A DNA stretch of 32,908 nucleotides from an uncultured bacterium (GTDB lineage Bacteria > Electryoneota > Electryoneia > Electryoneales > Electryoneaceae): NCBI GenBank assembly GCA_913009835.1, contig CAJVXH010000018.1:1-32908 (forward strand). The letters are read 5' to 3'. This document shows positions 18,324-25,702 of this stretch, one piece after another. Every line of letters starts with the position of its first letter. The stretch's first letter is position 1. A program made the position numbers and the translations under genes. Below the pieces are notes generated by a model. The model saw nothing but the letters and a program-made list of their open reading frames with translations. It was not told the DNA's origin and did not search any database.

Positions 18324-18459
18324 TGTGATGCCTCCTCATCATGTTAAGTTTCTACTTCTTCTTGAGATGTTCAAGCTGAGCAAACGATGTCCTGCTCCTA
18401 TCCAGCTACAGAGACACCCTTATCAGCATTTCATGTTTCGTATTATCAATATCTTAGAC

Positions 18460-18496
18460 TTCTGTTAGCACTCCTGTGTGACGAGTGCTAACAGAA
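18460..18496. promoter_or_regulatory. CIRCE operator for HrcA, upstream of groES
   Basis: TTAGCACTC (18465-18473), a 9-base spacer and GAGTGCTAA (18483-18491) match the CIRCE consensus with no mismatch. The symmetry extends by five more pairs on each side, to a 14-bp perfect inverted repeat (18460-18473 with 18483-18496). HrcA encoded at 29318-30370 is the expected ligand. The leader from CIRCE to groES is long; a candidate -10 (GATAAT on the minus strand) lies just downstream, but the promoter is not certain. Confidence 0.95.
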
Positions 18497-18700
18497 GGAC
18501 AGTGTAACTAGAAGCAACCCCATATTCAACAGTCATCAACATCAGTAGAGACACACTTGAGAGGACCGTTGCTGGAAGCCCGACACGAGAAGACAGGCCC
18601 GTGCTCGCTCGTCAAGCGCGGAATATCTCAAGGTCAAAACAGAGATCCTTCTCGCCTACGGCGTCAGGATGACTAATCCAGGAATAATCCCCTCTACCCC
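18497..18700. other. Intergenic stretch upstream of the TonB-receptor-like gene, with repeat fragment
   Basis: Together with the groES leader (18324-18459), this forms a gap of about 380 bases without a gene. At 18641-18673, AGAGATCCTTCTCGCCTACG followed by GCGTCAGGATGAC resembles one arm of a dispersed 'GATCCTTC...TCAGGATGAC' repeat type found between genes in many environmental bacteria. No RNA gene was recognised, and I see no clear plus-strand promoter. Confidence 0.4.
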
Positions 18701-20929
18701 ATGCATCTGGAAGCGGGAAAATGTATATTCACCGCAATGCTACCTCTGCCGCACAACTTTCAAACAGAATCGCGCCCGAATCAGCGCAGTAATACTCCGG
18801 TATCCGGATCGGATAGGGTTGCTGTTGTCTGGACACAATTCAGTGCCCTCCTGCTGCTGATGATGCTGCTTACTCTGCTTTCTACACCATCCGCCTTCGC
18901 AAGTTCCGAGCTCTTGGAGCATCAACGAAACGTTCGTATTCAGCTTTCAGATGAACAGCCCCCACTCTCCTCCGCTCATCAGAACATTGATACAACAATT
19001 GCCAGCCCTACGATCTTATCTACTGAATCAACAGATAGCTCAGCTTCGATGAATAACAGTGAAGTGGACTCGTTGATGGACAGCATGTTCATCAATGAAT
19101 CAGATAGCCTTGCGATGAGTGATTCCATTGAGGTACTTCCCCCACCTCTGCCGCCGATCGTACCTCCAGATTCCGCTAATCCGGTACCATTTTCCCCGAC
19201 ATCTTTCAGGCTGAACAATCGCGAGTTCCATCGCCACGGGTTCAAGGATGCCGTGGAAATGCTCGCTGTTGCGCCAGGCCTGTATCCCCGTCAGACTCAG
19301 TTGTACGGTCAACCCGCCTACCTGATCCCACCTGGCGGGTCAGCACGGGACTTGACCGTTTGGTTCAGGGGCCGCCCATACAATGATCCGATCACTGGCA
19401 CGACCAACTTCACCTCCTTTGAAGCGGAAGAGGTTCAGATCGCTGAATATGAGGCAGCATCTGTTCGAGGGATTCCGACCAGTGGTTATTTGATGCGGCT
19501 GATCCAGCCTTACGCCTATTCGACCAGGCCAGTGACCAAAATCGTGTACCGTCAGGGCTGGTATGGGCTGGGACGTGCTGATTGGCGGATCGCCCACCAG
19601 GTCTCCAACGAAGTGGCCTATCACATAGGCGTTAACATCACAGAGTTCCAGGGCCGCTTTAACAATACTGCTGCAAATACTTCCAATTTGCGAATAGGTG
19701 GGCGACGCACTCTCCGTGGCATTGGACAACTCTCGATTCAATGGATGGAGTTCCGTGATCAATGGTATCGTCCCTTCGATGCTGGTAGATCAGGTATCCG
19801 GCGCAACGACATTGATGTCAGCTTGAGCAGCGGTGTTCCCGGAGATTCTTGCCTGTATCGTGAACTCGGCCTATGGTACGTTCGAAACGAGAGTAGCTAT
19901 CGTTACGGCAATGAAGACGGCAACCGTCTCGGTATGAAATTCGAACAAGGATTCGGCGACCTGAACGGACATGATCTGCTGGCAAGAGTGGATGTAGAAC
20001 GTATAGCAGCGCGTTTCACCCGTCGCCCGACTGAGATCGATCCACATGCTGCCAGAACTACTACCGGACTCAGCCTGACTGACAGGGTGACGTTTGGAAA
20101 GATTGACCTGCAGGGAAGTCTGCGCGCCGAATACAGCACTCTAAAGGTATCGCCTGACACCGTAGAATTCGATGACAACCTGATGGCCGGAGGGTCGGTG
20201 TCGGCATCCTATTCTCTCACTGATTCGCTGAGGCTGTTCGGGCTGGCCTCATCGAGTTGGCGCTACCCGGGGTTGGATGAGACAACTGGCTACTGGTCGG
20301 TCCGTACACCAGACCGCTGGATGGATGTTCTACCTGTTCCGGATTATACCACCTTCTATCATGGTAACCCCGCGCTGAAACCAGTCAAGACGGACTATGT
20401 TGGTGCTGGTGTAGCCATGAGCTGGCCAGAGTACCGACAGATACACGTTCAGAGTGGAATACGTCAATGGCGCGATCAGATCCTGCCATATGCAATGACA
20501 CCGAATGTCTGGACCCGCGACAACTATGAAAATTACAACTCGCTGGAATCCACAGTCTACGCTTGGACTCCCCTCTATGGTCCGGTGAGCGCGGCTGCAT
20601 CCTTCACCTACGCTGAACCTATCACACCTGCGGCACCGGTGCCAGAAATTTTCGGATGGGCAAGCCTGCGATTCATGGATCACTATTACTGGAATCAACT
20701 ACGGATCAGGGCGACGGTAACGGCTTACTTCTGGGATGAATACCAGACTGCCACCTACTATCAGGAATCAGCCTGGACATACGACGCCATCCTGAATTTC
20801 AAGGTGTTCAACTTCGAAGCGTATTATGGAACACGAAATGTCATGGGGGCACCCTACCAGTTCATCCCTTCCTTCCCGAACATGCATAGGGATGAGATCT
20901 GGGGAGTTAGGTGGGTGTTGTTCGACTAG
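18701..20929 (+). CDS. TonB-dependent-receptor-like outer-membrane protein (plug plus beta-barrel)
   Basis: Probable outer-membrane transporter. A hydrophobic signal segment (ALLLLMMLLTLLSTPSAFA) lies about 50 residues in, so the true start may be downstream of 18701; no clear ribosome site decides it. A low-complexity Ser/Asp-rich region and a proline stretch (LPPPLPPIVPP) come next. The plug-like domain has FKDAVEMLAVAPGLYPRQ, LTVWFRGRPYNDPITGTTNF and EVQIAEYEAASVRGIPTSGY, matching the 'vDGrpl.DP.tG' pattern of TonB receptors. The remaining 500 or so residues alternate as amphipathic strands rich in Tyr, Trp and Arg, as in barrels. The C-terminus is VRWVLFD, not a final aromatic residue. 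The barrel is shorter than in most siderophore receptors. Substrate unknown. Confidence 0.65.
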   Translation: MHLEAGKCIFTAMLPLPHNFQTESRPNQRSNTPVSGSDRVAVVWTQFSALLLLMMLLTLLSTPSAFASSELLEHQRNVRIQLSDEQPPLSSAHQNIDTTIASPTILSTESTDSSASMNNSEVDSLMDSMFINESDSLAMSDSIEVLPPPLPPIVPPDSANPVPFSPTSFRLNNREFHRHGFKDAVEMLAVAPGLYPRQTQLYGQPAYLIPPGGSARDLTVWFRGRPYNDPITGTTNFTSFEAEEVQIAEYEAASVRGIPTSGYLMRLIQPYAYSTRPVTKIVYRQGWYGLGRADWRIAHQVSNEVAYHIGVNITEFQGRFNNTAANTSNLRIGGRRTLRGIGQLSIQWMEFRDQWYRPFDAGRSGIRRNDIDVSLSSGVPGDSCLYRELGLWYVRNESSYRYGNEDGNRLGMKFEQGFGDLNGHDLLARVDVERIAARFTRRPTEIDPHAARTTTGLSLTDRVTFGKIDLQGSLRAEYSTLKVSPDTVEFDDNLMAGGSVSASYSLTDSLRLFGLASSSWRYPGLDETTGYWSVRTPDRWMDVLPVPDYTTFYHGNPALKPVKTDYVGAGVAMSWPEYRQIHVQSGIRQWRDQILPYAMTPNVWTRDNYENYNSLESTVYAWTPLYGPVSAAASFTYAEPITPAAPVPEIFGWASLRFMDHYYWNQLRIRATVTAYFWDEYQTATYYQESAWTYDAILNFKVFNFEAYYGTRNVMGAPYQFIPSFPNMHRDEIWGVRWVLFD

Positions 20930-20991
20930 ATCGTCTCACGCATTTCGTCTCTAGTCTCTCGCCACTCATTTACAGCTTGTTATCCTGTTCC

Positions 20992-22389
20992 CTACTCCTC
21001 TTCCCCGTTCAAACGCGCCAGATTGACGCTCCATTTAGCAGATTTCCGATCACCATGCTTTTCTACAAATCCGAGTTTATTCAATTGAGACAAATAACCA
21101 CGCGCAGTGGAATTCACTACGCCCAGCGTCTCAGCTAACTCAGATGTCTTGAAGAGCAGTCTTTCTTTCATCAGCATGAAAGAAATCAAACGCTCAGGCG
21201 CGGAAGATCCGATTCGAAATCCAGCTCGCTCGAGAATACCAACTGCAGTGTGGATTGTATCCTGATCACGGGAATTCAGTGGTAACCAGTCCGACTCGTC
21301 AAAACGTAAATGACTCAGCTGTATCTCACGCGGCTTCATTAATAGTGCACGATCAAGGACTGTGCGCAACTCTGATAGATTCCCCGGCCACGAATAACCT
21401 TCAAGACGATGCATAGCATCTGGATGTACCTTTGGCTTCTGGATGCCGTACTTCCGTGACAACTGGTCGAGGTAATGATTTGTCAGTACAGGAATATCCT
21501 CACGACGCTGTCTGAGGGATGGTAAGTCAATCTGTAAGATAGCCACTTCAAGAAACAGATCGTGACGGAATAACTGCTGGCGTGCGAGTAAATTCAAGTC
21601 ACAGCTCGATGATACGAGGATCCGTGGTGGAGAATCAGCACTACTATCTATGAGATTGGGCTTGTATCTCTCACGGACCTGCTCAACAACCAATGGCTGC
21701 AAAGGCATAGGCAACTGGTCAATATCAGAGAGATAGATGGTACCAAAGGGACAAAACATCTCTTTGAGGATCATCTGGTCAGAAGGGTGACCGTGTTCAG
21801 CAACCATCTCGCGGATCTGATTTCTGAAACTCTCATGGGACAAGTAATTGCATGAAATAGGTAAATACGGTCTGTTAGACCTATTACCGGCTTCATGGAT
21901 AACTCTTGCGACCGTGGCTTTTCCAGAGCCCACCTCGCCACAAATCAACGTAGGCACACTGCTGAAAGCAGCAACCTGTACCATGCTCACGACTTCACGC
22001 CATATCCTCGATTCGCCGATCAGCGACCTTATTCCATGCTCCAGCCGCGGTCTGGTATCTCGAGGATATTCTGGAACGAACGCCTCACGTTCTCTGAGAA
22101 ATTGCTGGAAAGGAGACCTGATTTTACCATCAGCTCGATAACCTGCAGAGGACTCATGTAACCTGCCCTGTAGAGATGTGCGCCAACGCATATACTCATC
22201 AAGCTGAGTGACGACATATGCGAATTCTTCTGGAAGCTTTCGCTGGGAATTCTCGGAGCCTACCCACCATTCGCAGGCTTTGTTAATAACACCTGCATCT
22301 ATTTCAGGTAGTTTCAGCAATTCCGGGATGGCTTCCTGAGAAAGCTGAATTCGAGAAGTGTATTTGGAAGACGAACTGTTCTTGTCCAT
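20992..22389 (-). CDS. Degenerate AAA+ regulator of the sigma-54-activator fold with C-terminal winged-helix-like domain
   Basis: A 465-residue protein. Residues 1-120 are an unrecognised, mostly helical domain. An AAA+ module of bacterial enhancer-binding type follows: Walker A GEVGSGKA (151-158), Walker-B-like GTIYLSDIDQL (216-226), FRHDLFLEVAILQIDLPSLRQRREDIP (274-300 overall) and GYSWPGNLSELR (331-342). Several functional residues are changed: no GAFTGA loop is present, Walker B has SD where DE is usual, the arginine-finger position (FRxDLYyR) is Glu, and sensor II Arg in GNVREL is Ser. Instead of a Fis-type helix-turn-helix the C-terminus (about 404-457) looks like a winged helix (SELAETLGVVNSTARGYLSQ, then a wing). 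It is therefore probably a sigma-54-independent DNA-binding regulator with little ATPase activity. Target unknown. Confidence 0.7.
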   Translation of the reverse strand: MDKNSSSSKYTSRIQLSQEAIPELLKLPEIDAGVINKACEWWVGSENSQRKLPEEFAYVVTQLDEYMRWRTSLQGRLHESSAGYRADGKIRSPFQQFLREREAFVPEYPRDTRPRLEHGIRSLIGESRIWREVVSMVQVAAFSSVPTLICGEVGSGKATVARVIHEAGNRSNRPYLPISCNYLSHESFRNQIREMVAEHGHPSDQMILKEMFCPFGTIYLSDIDQLPMPLQPLVVEQVRERYKPNLIDSSADSPPRILVSSSCDLNLLARQQLFRHDLFLEVAILQIDLPSLRQRREDIPVLTNHYLDQLSRKYGIQKPKVHPDAMHRLEGYSWPGNLSELRTVLDRALLMKPREIQLSHLRFDESDWLPLNSRDQDTIHTAVGILERAGFRIGSSAPERLISFMLMKERLLFKTSELAETLGVVNSTARGYLSQLNKLGFVEKHGDRKSAKWSVNLARLNGEEE

Positions 22390-22393
22390 TCTG

Positions 22394-22420
22394 ATTATAT
22401 ATTCTCAGTGTGAAAGTCAA
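22394..22420 (-). promoter_or_regulatory. Candidate sigma-70 promoter of the AAA+ regulator, possibly leaderless
   Basis: On the minus strand TTGACT (22415-22420) and TATAAT (22394-22399) are separated by 15 bases, shorter than the usual 16-18. The -10 ends only 4 bases before the ATG at 22389, so a transcript from it would start at or within the first codon. No Shine-Dalgarno sequence is seen, which agrees with a leaderless message. Confidence 0.45.
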
Positions 22421-22729
22421 TCCGCTGGGCACAATTCTAATACACACTATAGTAGTTCTTGAAAGTCCGACTTGATCGAGGTCATTCTGAATGAAGATCG
22501 GCGTCTGTTTGCCGAACGGAATGAAGAAGATCCAGCTTATCAAACGGTCTGTGCAAGTCGCAACAGATTGCGAAGTTCGATCTTTCCTTCACTTCGTTCA
22601 GGACATGCTTCAAACGCGGATGGTAAAGACTCCATCCTCGTTTTCAGAATGACACACATAGCGTTGAACTTTTGAGAATGACCATAGTTTACGTGTTATC
22701 CATATTAAAGTCAATCCAAATAGTAGTTC
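22413..22729. repeat. Gene-free patch: inverted-repeat-bounded element between short direct repeats
   Basis: This covers most of the 440-base gap between the AAA+ gene and the FAH-family gene. GTCATTCTGAA (22481-22491) and TTCAGAATGAC (22643-22653) are a perfect 11-bp inverted repeat around 151 bases. The interior includes a 'GATCTTTCCTTCACTTCGTTCAGGAC'-type segment (about 22578-22604), like the dispersed repeat fragment upstream of the TonB-receptor-like gene. Outside lie two imperfectly spaced direct repeats: AAAGTCAATCC at 22413 and 22707, and TAGTAGTTC at 22450 and 22721. No protein is encoded. It looks like a small non-autonomous element or repeat insertion. Confidence 0.5.
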
Positions 22730-22763
22730 ATTAACTGGAATGAATACCGCCCTCATGAAGAAA

Positions 22764-22777
22764 AGTAATACGTTACT
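22764..22777 (-). terminator. Weak candidate terminator after the FAH-family gene
   Basis: On the minus strand AGTAA-CGTA-TTACT forms a 5-bp stem followed by TTTCTTC, about 54 bases past the FAH-family stop. The stem is short and AT-rich, so this is only a possibility. Confidence 0.25.
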
Positions 22778-22830
22778 CTCATACTTGAGGTGGGCGAGCG
22801 TAACCTGATTCAGAGTGTTTATTAAAGCTT

Positions 22831-23709
22831 TCAGAACATCTCTGTTCGCAACGTACCTATTACAGTACTATTTAGCTCAACCACATCACCAGGCTTCAGC
22901 GGCCCCACGCCGGCAGGAGTTCCCATTGAAATCATATCACCACATTCCAAACCCACTGACTCACTCAAGTCTTGGACGATTGTCTCAGCATTCCACAGCC
23001 ATAAGGAGGGTTCGCCATTCTGGACAATCTCACCATTCAGACTCGTAGTGTAGCGGAACTCAGACAAGGGAATACCGCTATCAATGAATCTCAAGTATGG
23101 ACCAACTGGAGCGAATCCGATCCGTCCCTTGGCGCGAAACCAGGGTTTACCCTTTTCCTTGGCTTGCTGCTGCTGAGCGCGATCGGTAATGTCATTCAAT
23201 AGAGTAACTGCGACAATTGCAGAACGCGCCTGCACAAGGGATATTGGGCCGCGTAAATCTCGCCCCACTACCAATGCGAGCTCGCCTTCATAATCGACAC
23301 GATCACTCTCAGAGGGAATGGCGACTTTCTGTTCGTTTGCCGCCAGGCATCCACGCGGTTTCATGAAGAAGAGTGGTTTACCGGGAACCTTGTTACCTAA
23401 CTCGCTGGCGTGAGCGGCATAGTTGCGCCCAACGCAGAATAGTGATCCGCCGGTATCTGGCGTTGCCCAGGTCCAATCCCTGGTGTTGACTGAATGTGCC
23501 GATGACGTACGCTCTTCCAGCCATCTCAGGGCAGCAGGTATATCAGTTGAGGAGAATAGATCTTTGATGGTTGGATGTGAGGAATTTCGTATGTAAAAGG
23601 GAATATCTGTCGTTCCATGAATCAGATCGGCGACTTGATAGTGAAGACCATTGTCATCGCAAAGCAGCATCTCTGGCATGTTATCGGTGGACATCATGGT
23701 CAGTCGCAT
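22831..23709 (-). CDS. Fumarylacetoacetate hydrolase (FAH) family enzyme
   Basis: Metal-dependent C-C bond hydrolase, isomerase or decarboxylase acting on a 2-oxo or beta-diketo acid. The 292 residues include the family core: FCVGRNYAAHASELG, PLFFMKPRGCL, DYEGELALVVGRDLRG with the two metal-binding Glu residues, LLNDITDRAQQ with the metal-binding Asp, RAKGRIGFAPVGPYL, and GDMISMGTPAGVGPLKPGDV. The start ATG is preceded by GGGAGT at good distance. It lies 62 bases after rsmD on the same strand and could be the last gene of that operon. Exact substrate cannot be told; family members include fumarylpyruvate hydrolase, HpcE-like enzymes and oxaloacetate decarboxylase. Confidence 0.9.
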   Translation of the reverse strand: MRLTMMSTDNMPEMLLCDDNGLHYQVADLIHGTTDIPFYIRNSSHPTIKDLFSSTDIPAALRWLEERTSSAHSVNTRDWTWATPDTGGSLFCVGRNYAAHASELGNKVPGKPLFFMKPRGCLAANEQKVAIPSESDRVDYEGELALVVGRDLRGPISLVQARSAIVAVTLLNDITDRAQQQQAKEKGKPWFRAKGRIGFAPVGPYLRFIDSGIPLSEFRYTTSLNGEIVQNGEPSLWLWNAETIVQDLSESVGLECGDMISMGTPAGVGPLKPGDVVELNSTVIGTLRTEMF

Positions 23710-23771
23710 AGATACTCCCTGTATTCGCTCTTTTTAAATAGCATGAAGCGTTCAGCGGATATTGGCTGATT

Positions 23772-24332
23772 CTATTGCGTAGGTGTTTCACTCAACCGGA
23801 CAAAATATAGTACCGTTCCCCCGATAGTCCTTTTGTCGAACATTGTCCAGCCCTCAACATCCACCCATTTCTCTTTCAGCTGCGTCTCGTAGATAAAAAC
23901 TCCGTCCGGCACCATGAGTTGATTGTCTCGCAGCGATTCAAGCAAGGCAGCGAGAGTGTCTTCCCTATAAGGTGGATCGGCTAGCACCAGATCGAATGGT
24001 CCGCCCAAATGGAAAGGCCTGCGCAATAACCGGAACACATCTCCCTGAATTACATTCGCCCGGTCAGTGAATTTGCAACGATCCAGATTGGATTTTGTAA
24101 CTCGAATCGACTCGCGATCCTTGTCGACAAAGGTTGCCTGTCTGGCACCGCGCGCCAGCGCTTCAATGCCAAGCGAACCAGTCCCGGCAAAGAGATCGAG
24201 CACATTCGCGTCTTCGAGATATTCCAGTAGCATGAAGAAGAGTTGTTCACGGATGCGGCCTGAGGTGGGACGAACGTGATCTGGAGCGTCGAGAAGACGA
24301 CGACCTTTCCCCTCCCCGCCGGTCAATCTCAT
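23772..24332 (-). CDS. rsmD: 16S rRNA (guanine966-N2)-methyltransferase RsmD
   Basis: Methylates G966 of 16S rRNA during small-subunit assembly. From ATG 24332 it has 186 residues, normal for RsmD, beginning MRLTGGEGKGRRLLDAP and PTSGRIREQLFFML. SAM motif I is VLDLFAGTGSLGIEALARGA, followed by ATFVDKDRESI, and the catalytic motif is LADPPY. The start overlaps the upstream gene's stop as ATGA (24329-24332), so translation is coupled. An in-frame upstream start at 24389 would only add residues inside the neighbour. rsmD is often next to coaD, but no coaD is seen here. Confidence 0.93.
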   Translation of the reverse strand: MRLTGGEGKGRRLLDAPDHVRPTSGRIREQLFFMLLEYLEDANVLDLFAGTGSLGIEALARGARQATFVDKDRESIRVTKSNLDRCKFTDRANVIQGDVFRLLRRPFHLGGPFDLVLADPPYREDTLAALLESLRDNQLMVPDGVFIYETQLKEKWVDVEGWTMFDKRTIGGTVLYFVRLSETPTQ

Positions 24333-25702
24333 GGAAGCATCATGACATAGTAGGAATTGTTGCCATTCAGGTGTATCGAAAGTCGCCACGGACGGGCACC
24401 AGTCTCATCAATCCTGAGGATGAGTGCGTCAACCATTGCACGTGTGGCCGTGTACACCTGCTGGCCCTCGGAGGTCATACCAAGGTCTACTGCCCATTGG
24501 TCGAACTGCATCACGCTCAAATTGGTCTCGTCCGATTCAGGCAGATTGAAAGAAACTAACCCATACGAGGCACCACGCGACGGTAGAATGTCGAGCGTTC
24601 CCGGGATACTAGTCGATAGTGAATTTCTCCAGCCATCGAGGTTGCCTGCGTTCCCAGAAGCCTCAACCAGCAATTCAGATCCCTGCAAAACGATTGAGGT
24701 TAATTGAACGCCATGGGTCGAAGCGGATGTGAAAAGCGACTCCAGCGTGGTGCCGGTAATTCCCTGGATGACAGCTGGATCCGCTGAGCTTGTGGTCTGA
24801 AGTTCCAAGTCACTCTCAGCCACAACAGGCGGCACCGCATCCTCGCCATCTGCGAGTTCGATATCGTCCGGTGGGGCAGAGGAAAATATCCCTGAAATTG
24901 AATCCCGGAGCAGCCAGCCAGCCCCGGCAAGCAACAACACAAATACAGCAGGCAAAATCCAGATTAAGGGAAACTTGAAGCGGCGACGAATGTCGTGCAG
25001 TCTATTAAACAATTCTGTATCATCAGAATCAGAGTCCTCAACACCTTCTTCTGGTGCAACTTCATCGAGAATATCAGGACTGTGAAACTCGACCTCGAAA
25101 TCCTCACCAAGATCAGGAGACTTGTCACTCTCCTCCCACAAATGAAGCAGAGGTAACAGATCAGCCTGCTGTTCAACCCTGGAATCAACGAGTCCCGAAC
25201 TCAGAGTCACGGAGGATAAGTCGATCCCGTGCTTGGTGAAAATACTTTGCCAGAAAGTGAGTAATTCGGGGTTAATGACTACCGCGTACGCGTCACCGTT
25301 TACACGACTCCACGCAAAAATGTTGTTATTGAGCGGGTCTTTCAAACGTTGTTGAAGTTCCCATTCAATGTACTCTCGAAGATCTTCGCCGGATAATGTA
25401 CCTATAGGGATTTTCCATGCATTCCCCCAGGGTGGCGAAAATGCCAGCGCAATTCGTTTAGTATCATGCAACCATCCCCGGACAAACTGATCAATAGTAC
25501 TCTCGACCATCTTTCCAAGTTCAGGGTGGGATATAGCCAGGGGAGTTGGTGGAAACGAAATGGCAGAGGACGCCCGCTCAGCATAAACTAAGTCGGATTC
25601 GCGCTCCTCAAGAACCAGCCCCCGAGAATCCCAGCTGAGACGCCATCTTGGGGGGCTGTTCGCTTCTGTCGTACTCGCTTCGTTCAGCGGCTTTCGCTCC
25701 AC
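24329..25702 (-). CDS. Single-span membrane protein with PilM/GspL-like cytoplasmic domain
   Basis: A 457-residue protein with a cytoplasmic N-terminal part (about 1-240), one membrane span (FPLIWILPAVFVLLLAGAGWLL, about 244-265) and a periplasmic C-terminal part. The N-terminal part has WRLSWDSRGLVLEERES, a helix with LREYIEWELQQRLKDPLNNN and AYAVVINPELLTFWQSIFTKHGIDLSSVTLSSGL, which resembles the actin-like PilM/GspL domain, including the 'hEaqq.ip' helix (here EWELQQRL). An acidic linker (about 196-230) joins it to the span. The periplasmic part (VIQGITGTTLESLFTSASTH onward) recalls PilN/PilO- or GspM-like ferredoxin folds. Its start overlaps the preceding gene by 19 bases, and it is coupled to rsmD. 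Assignment rests on pattern and topology only. Confidence 0.45.
   Translation of the reverse strand: MERKPLNEASTTEANSPPRWRLSWDSRGLVLEERESDLVYAERASSAISFPPTPLAISHPELGKMVESTIDQFVRGWLHDTKRIALAFSPPWGNAWKIPIGTLSGEDLREYIEWELQQRLKDPLNNNIFAWSRVNGDAYAVVINPELLTFWQSIFTKHGIDLSSVTLSSGLVDSRVEQQADLLPLLHLWEESDKSPDLGEDFEVEFHSPDILDEVAPEEGVEDSDSDDTELFNRLHDIRRRFKFPLIWILPAVFVLLLAGAGWLLRDSISGIFSSAPPDDIELADGEDAVPPVVAESDLELQTTSSADPAVIQGITGTTLESLFTSASTHGVQLTSIVLQGSELLVEASGNAGNLDGWRNSLSTSIPGTLDILPSRGASYGLVSFNLPESDETNLSVMQFDQWAVDLGMTSEGQQVYTATRAMVDALILRIDETGARPWRLSIHLNGNNSYYVMMLP

Noticed and set aside
20930-20991. Shared terminator between the convergent TonB-receptor-like and AAA+ genes
   Set aside because: No stem with a T-run was found in these 62 bases on either strand.
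22390-22830. CRISPR array or small-RNA gene in the repeat patch
   Set aside because: Repeats are two short direct copies and one inverted pair with irregular spacing; there is no regular repeat-spacer pattern and no tRNA-like fold.
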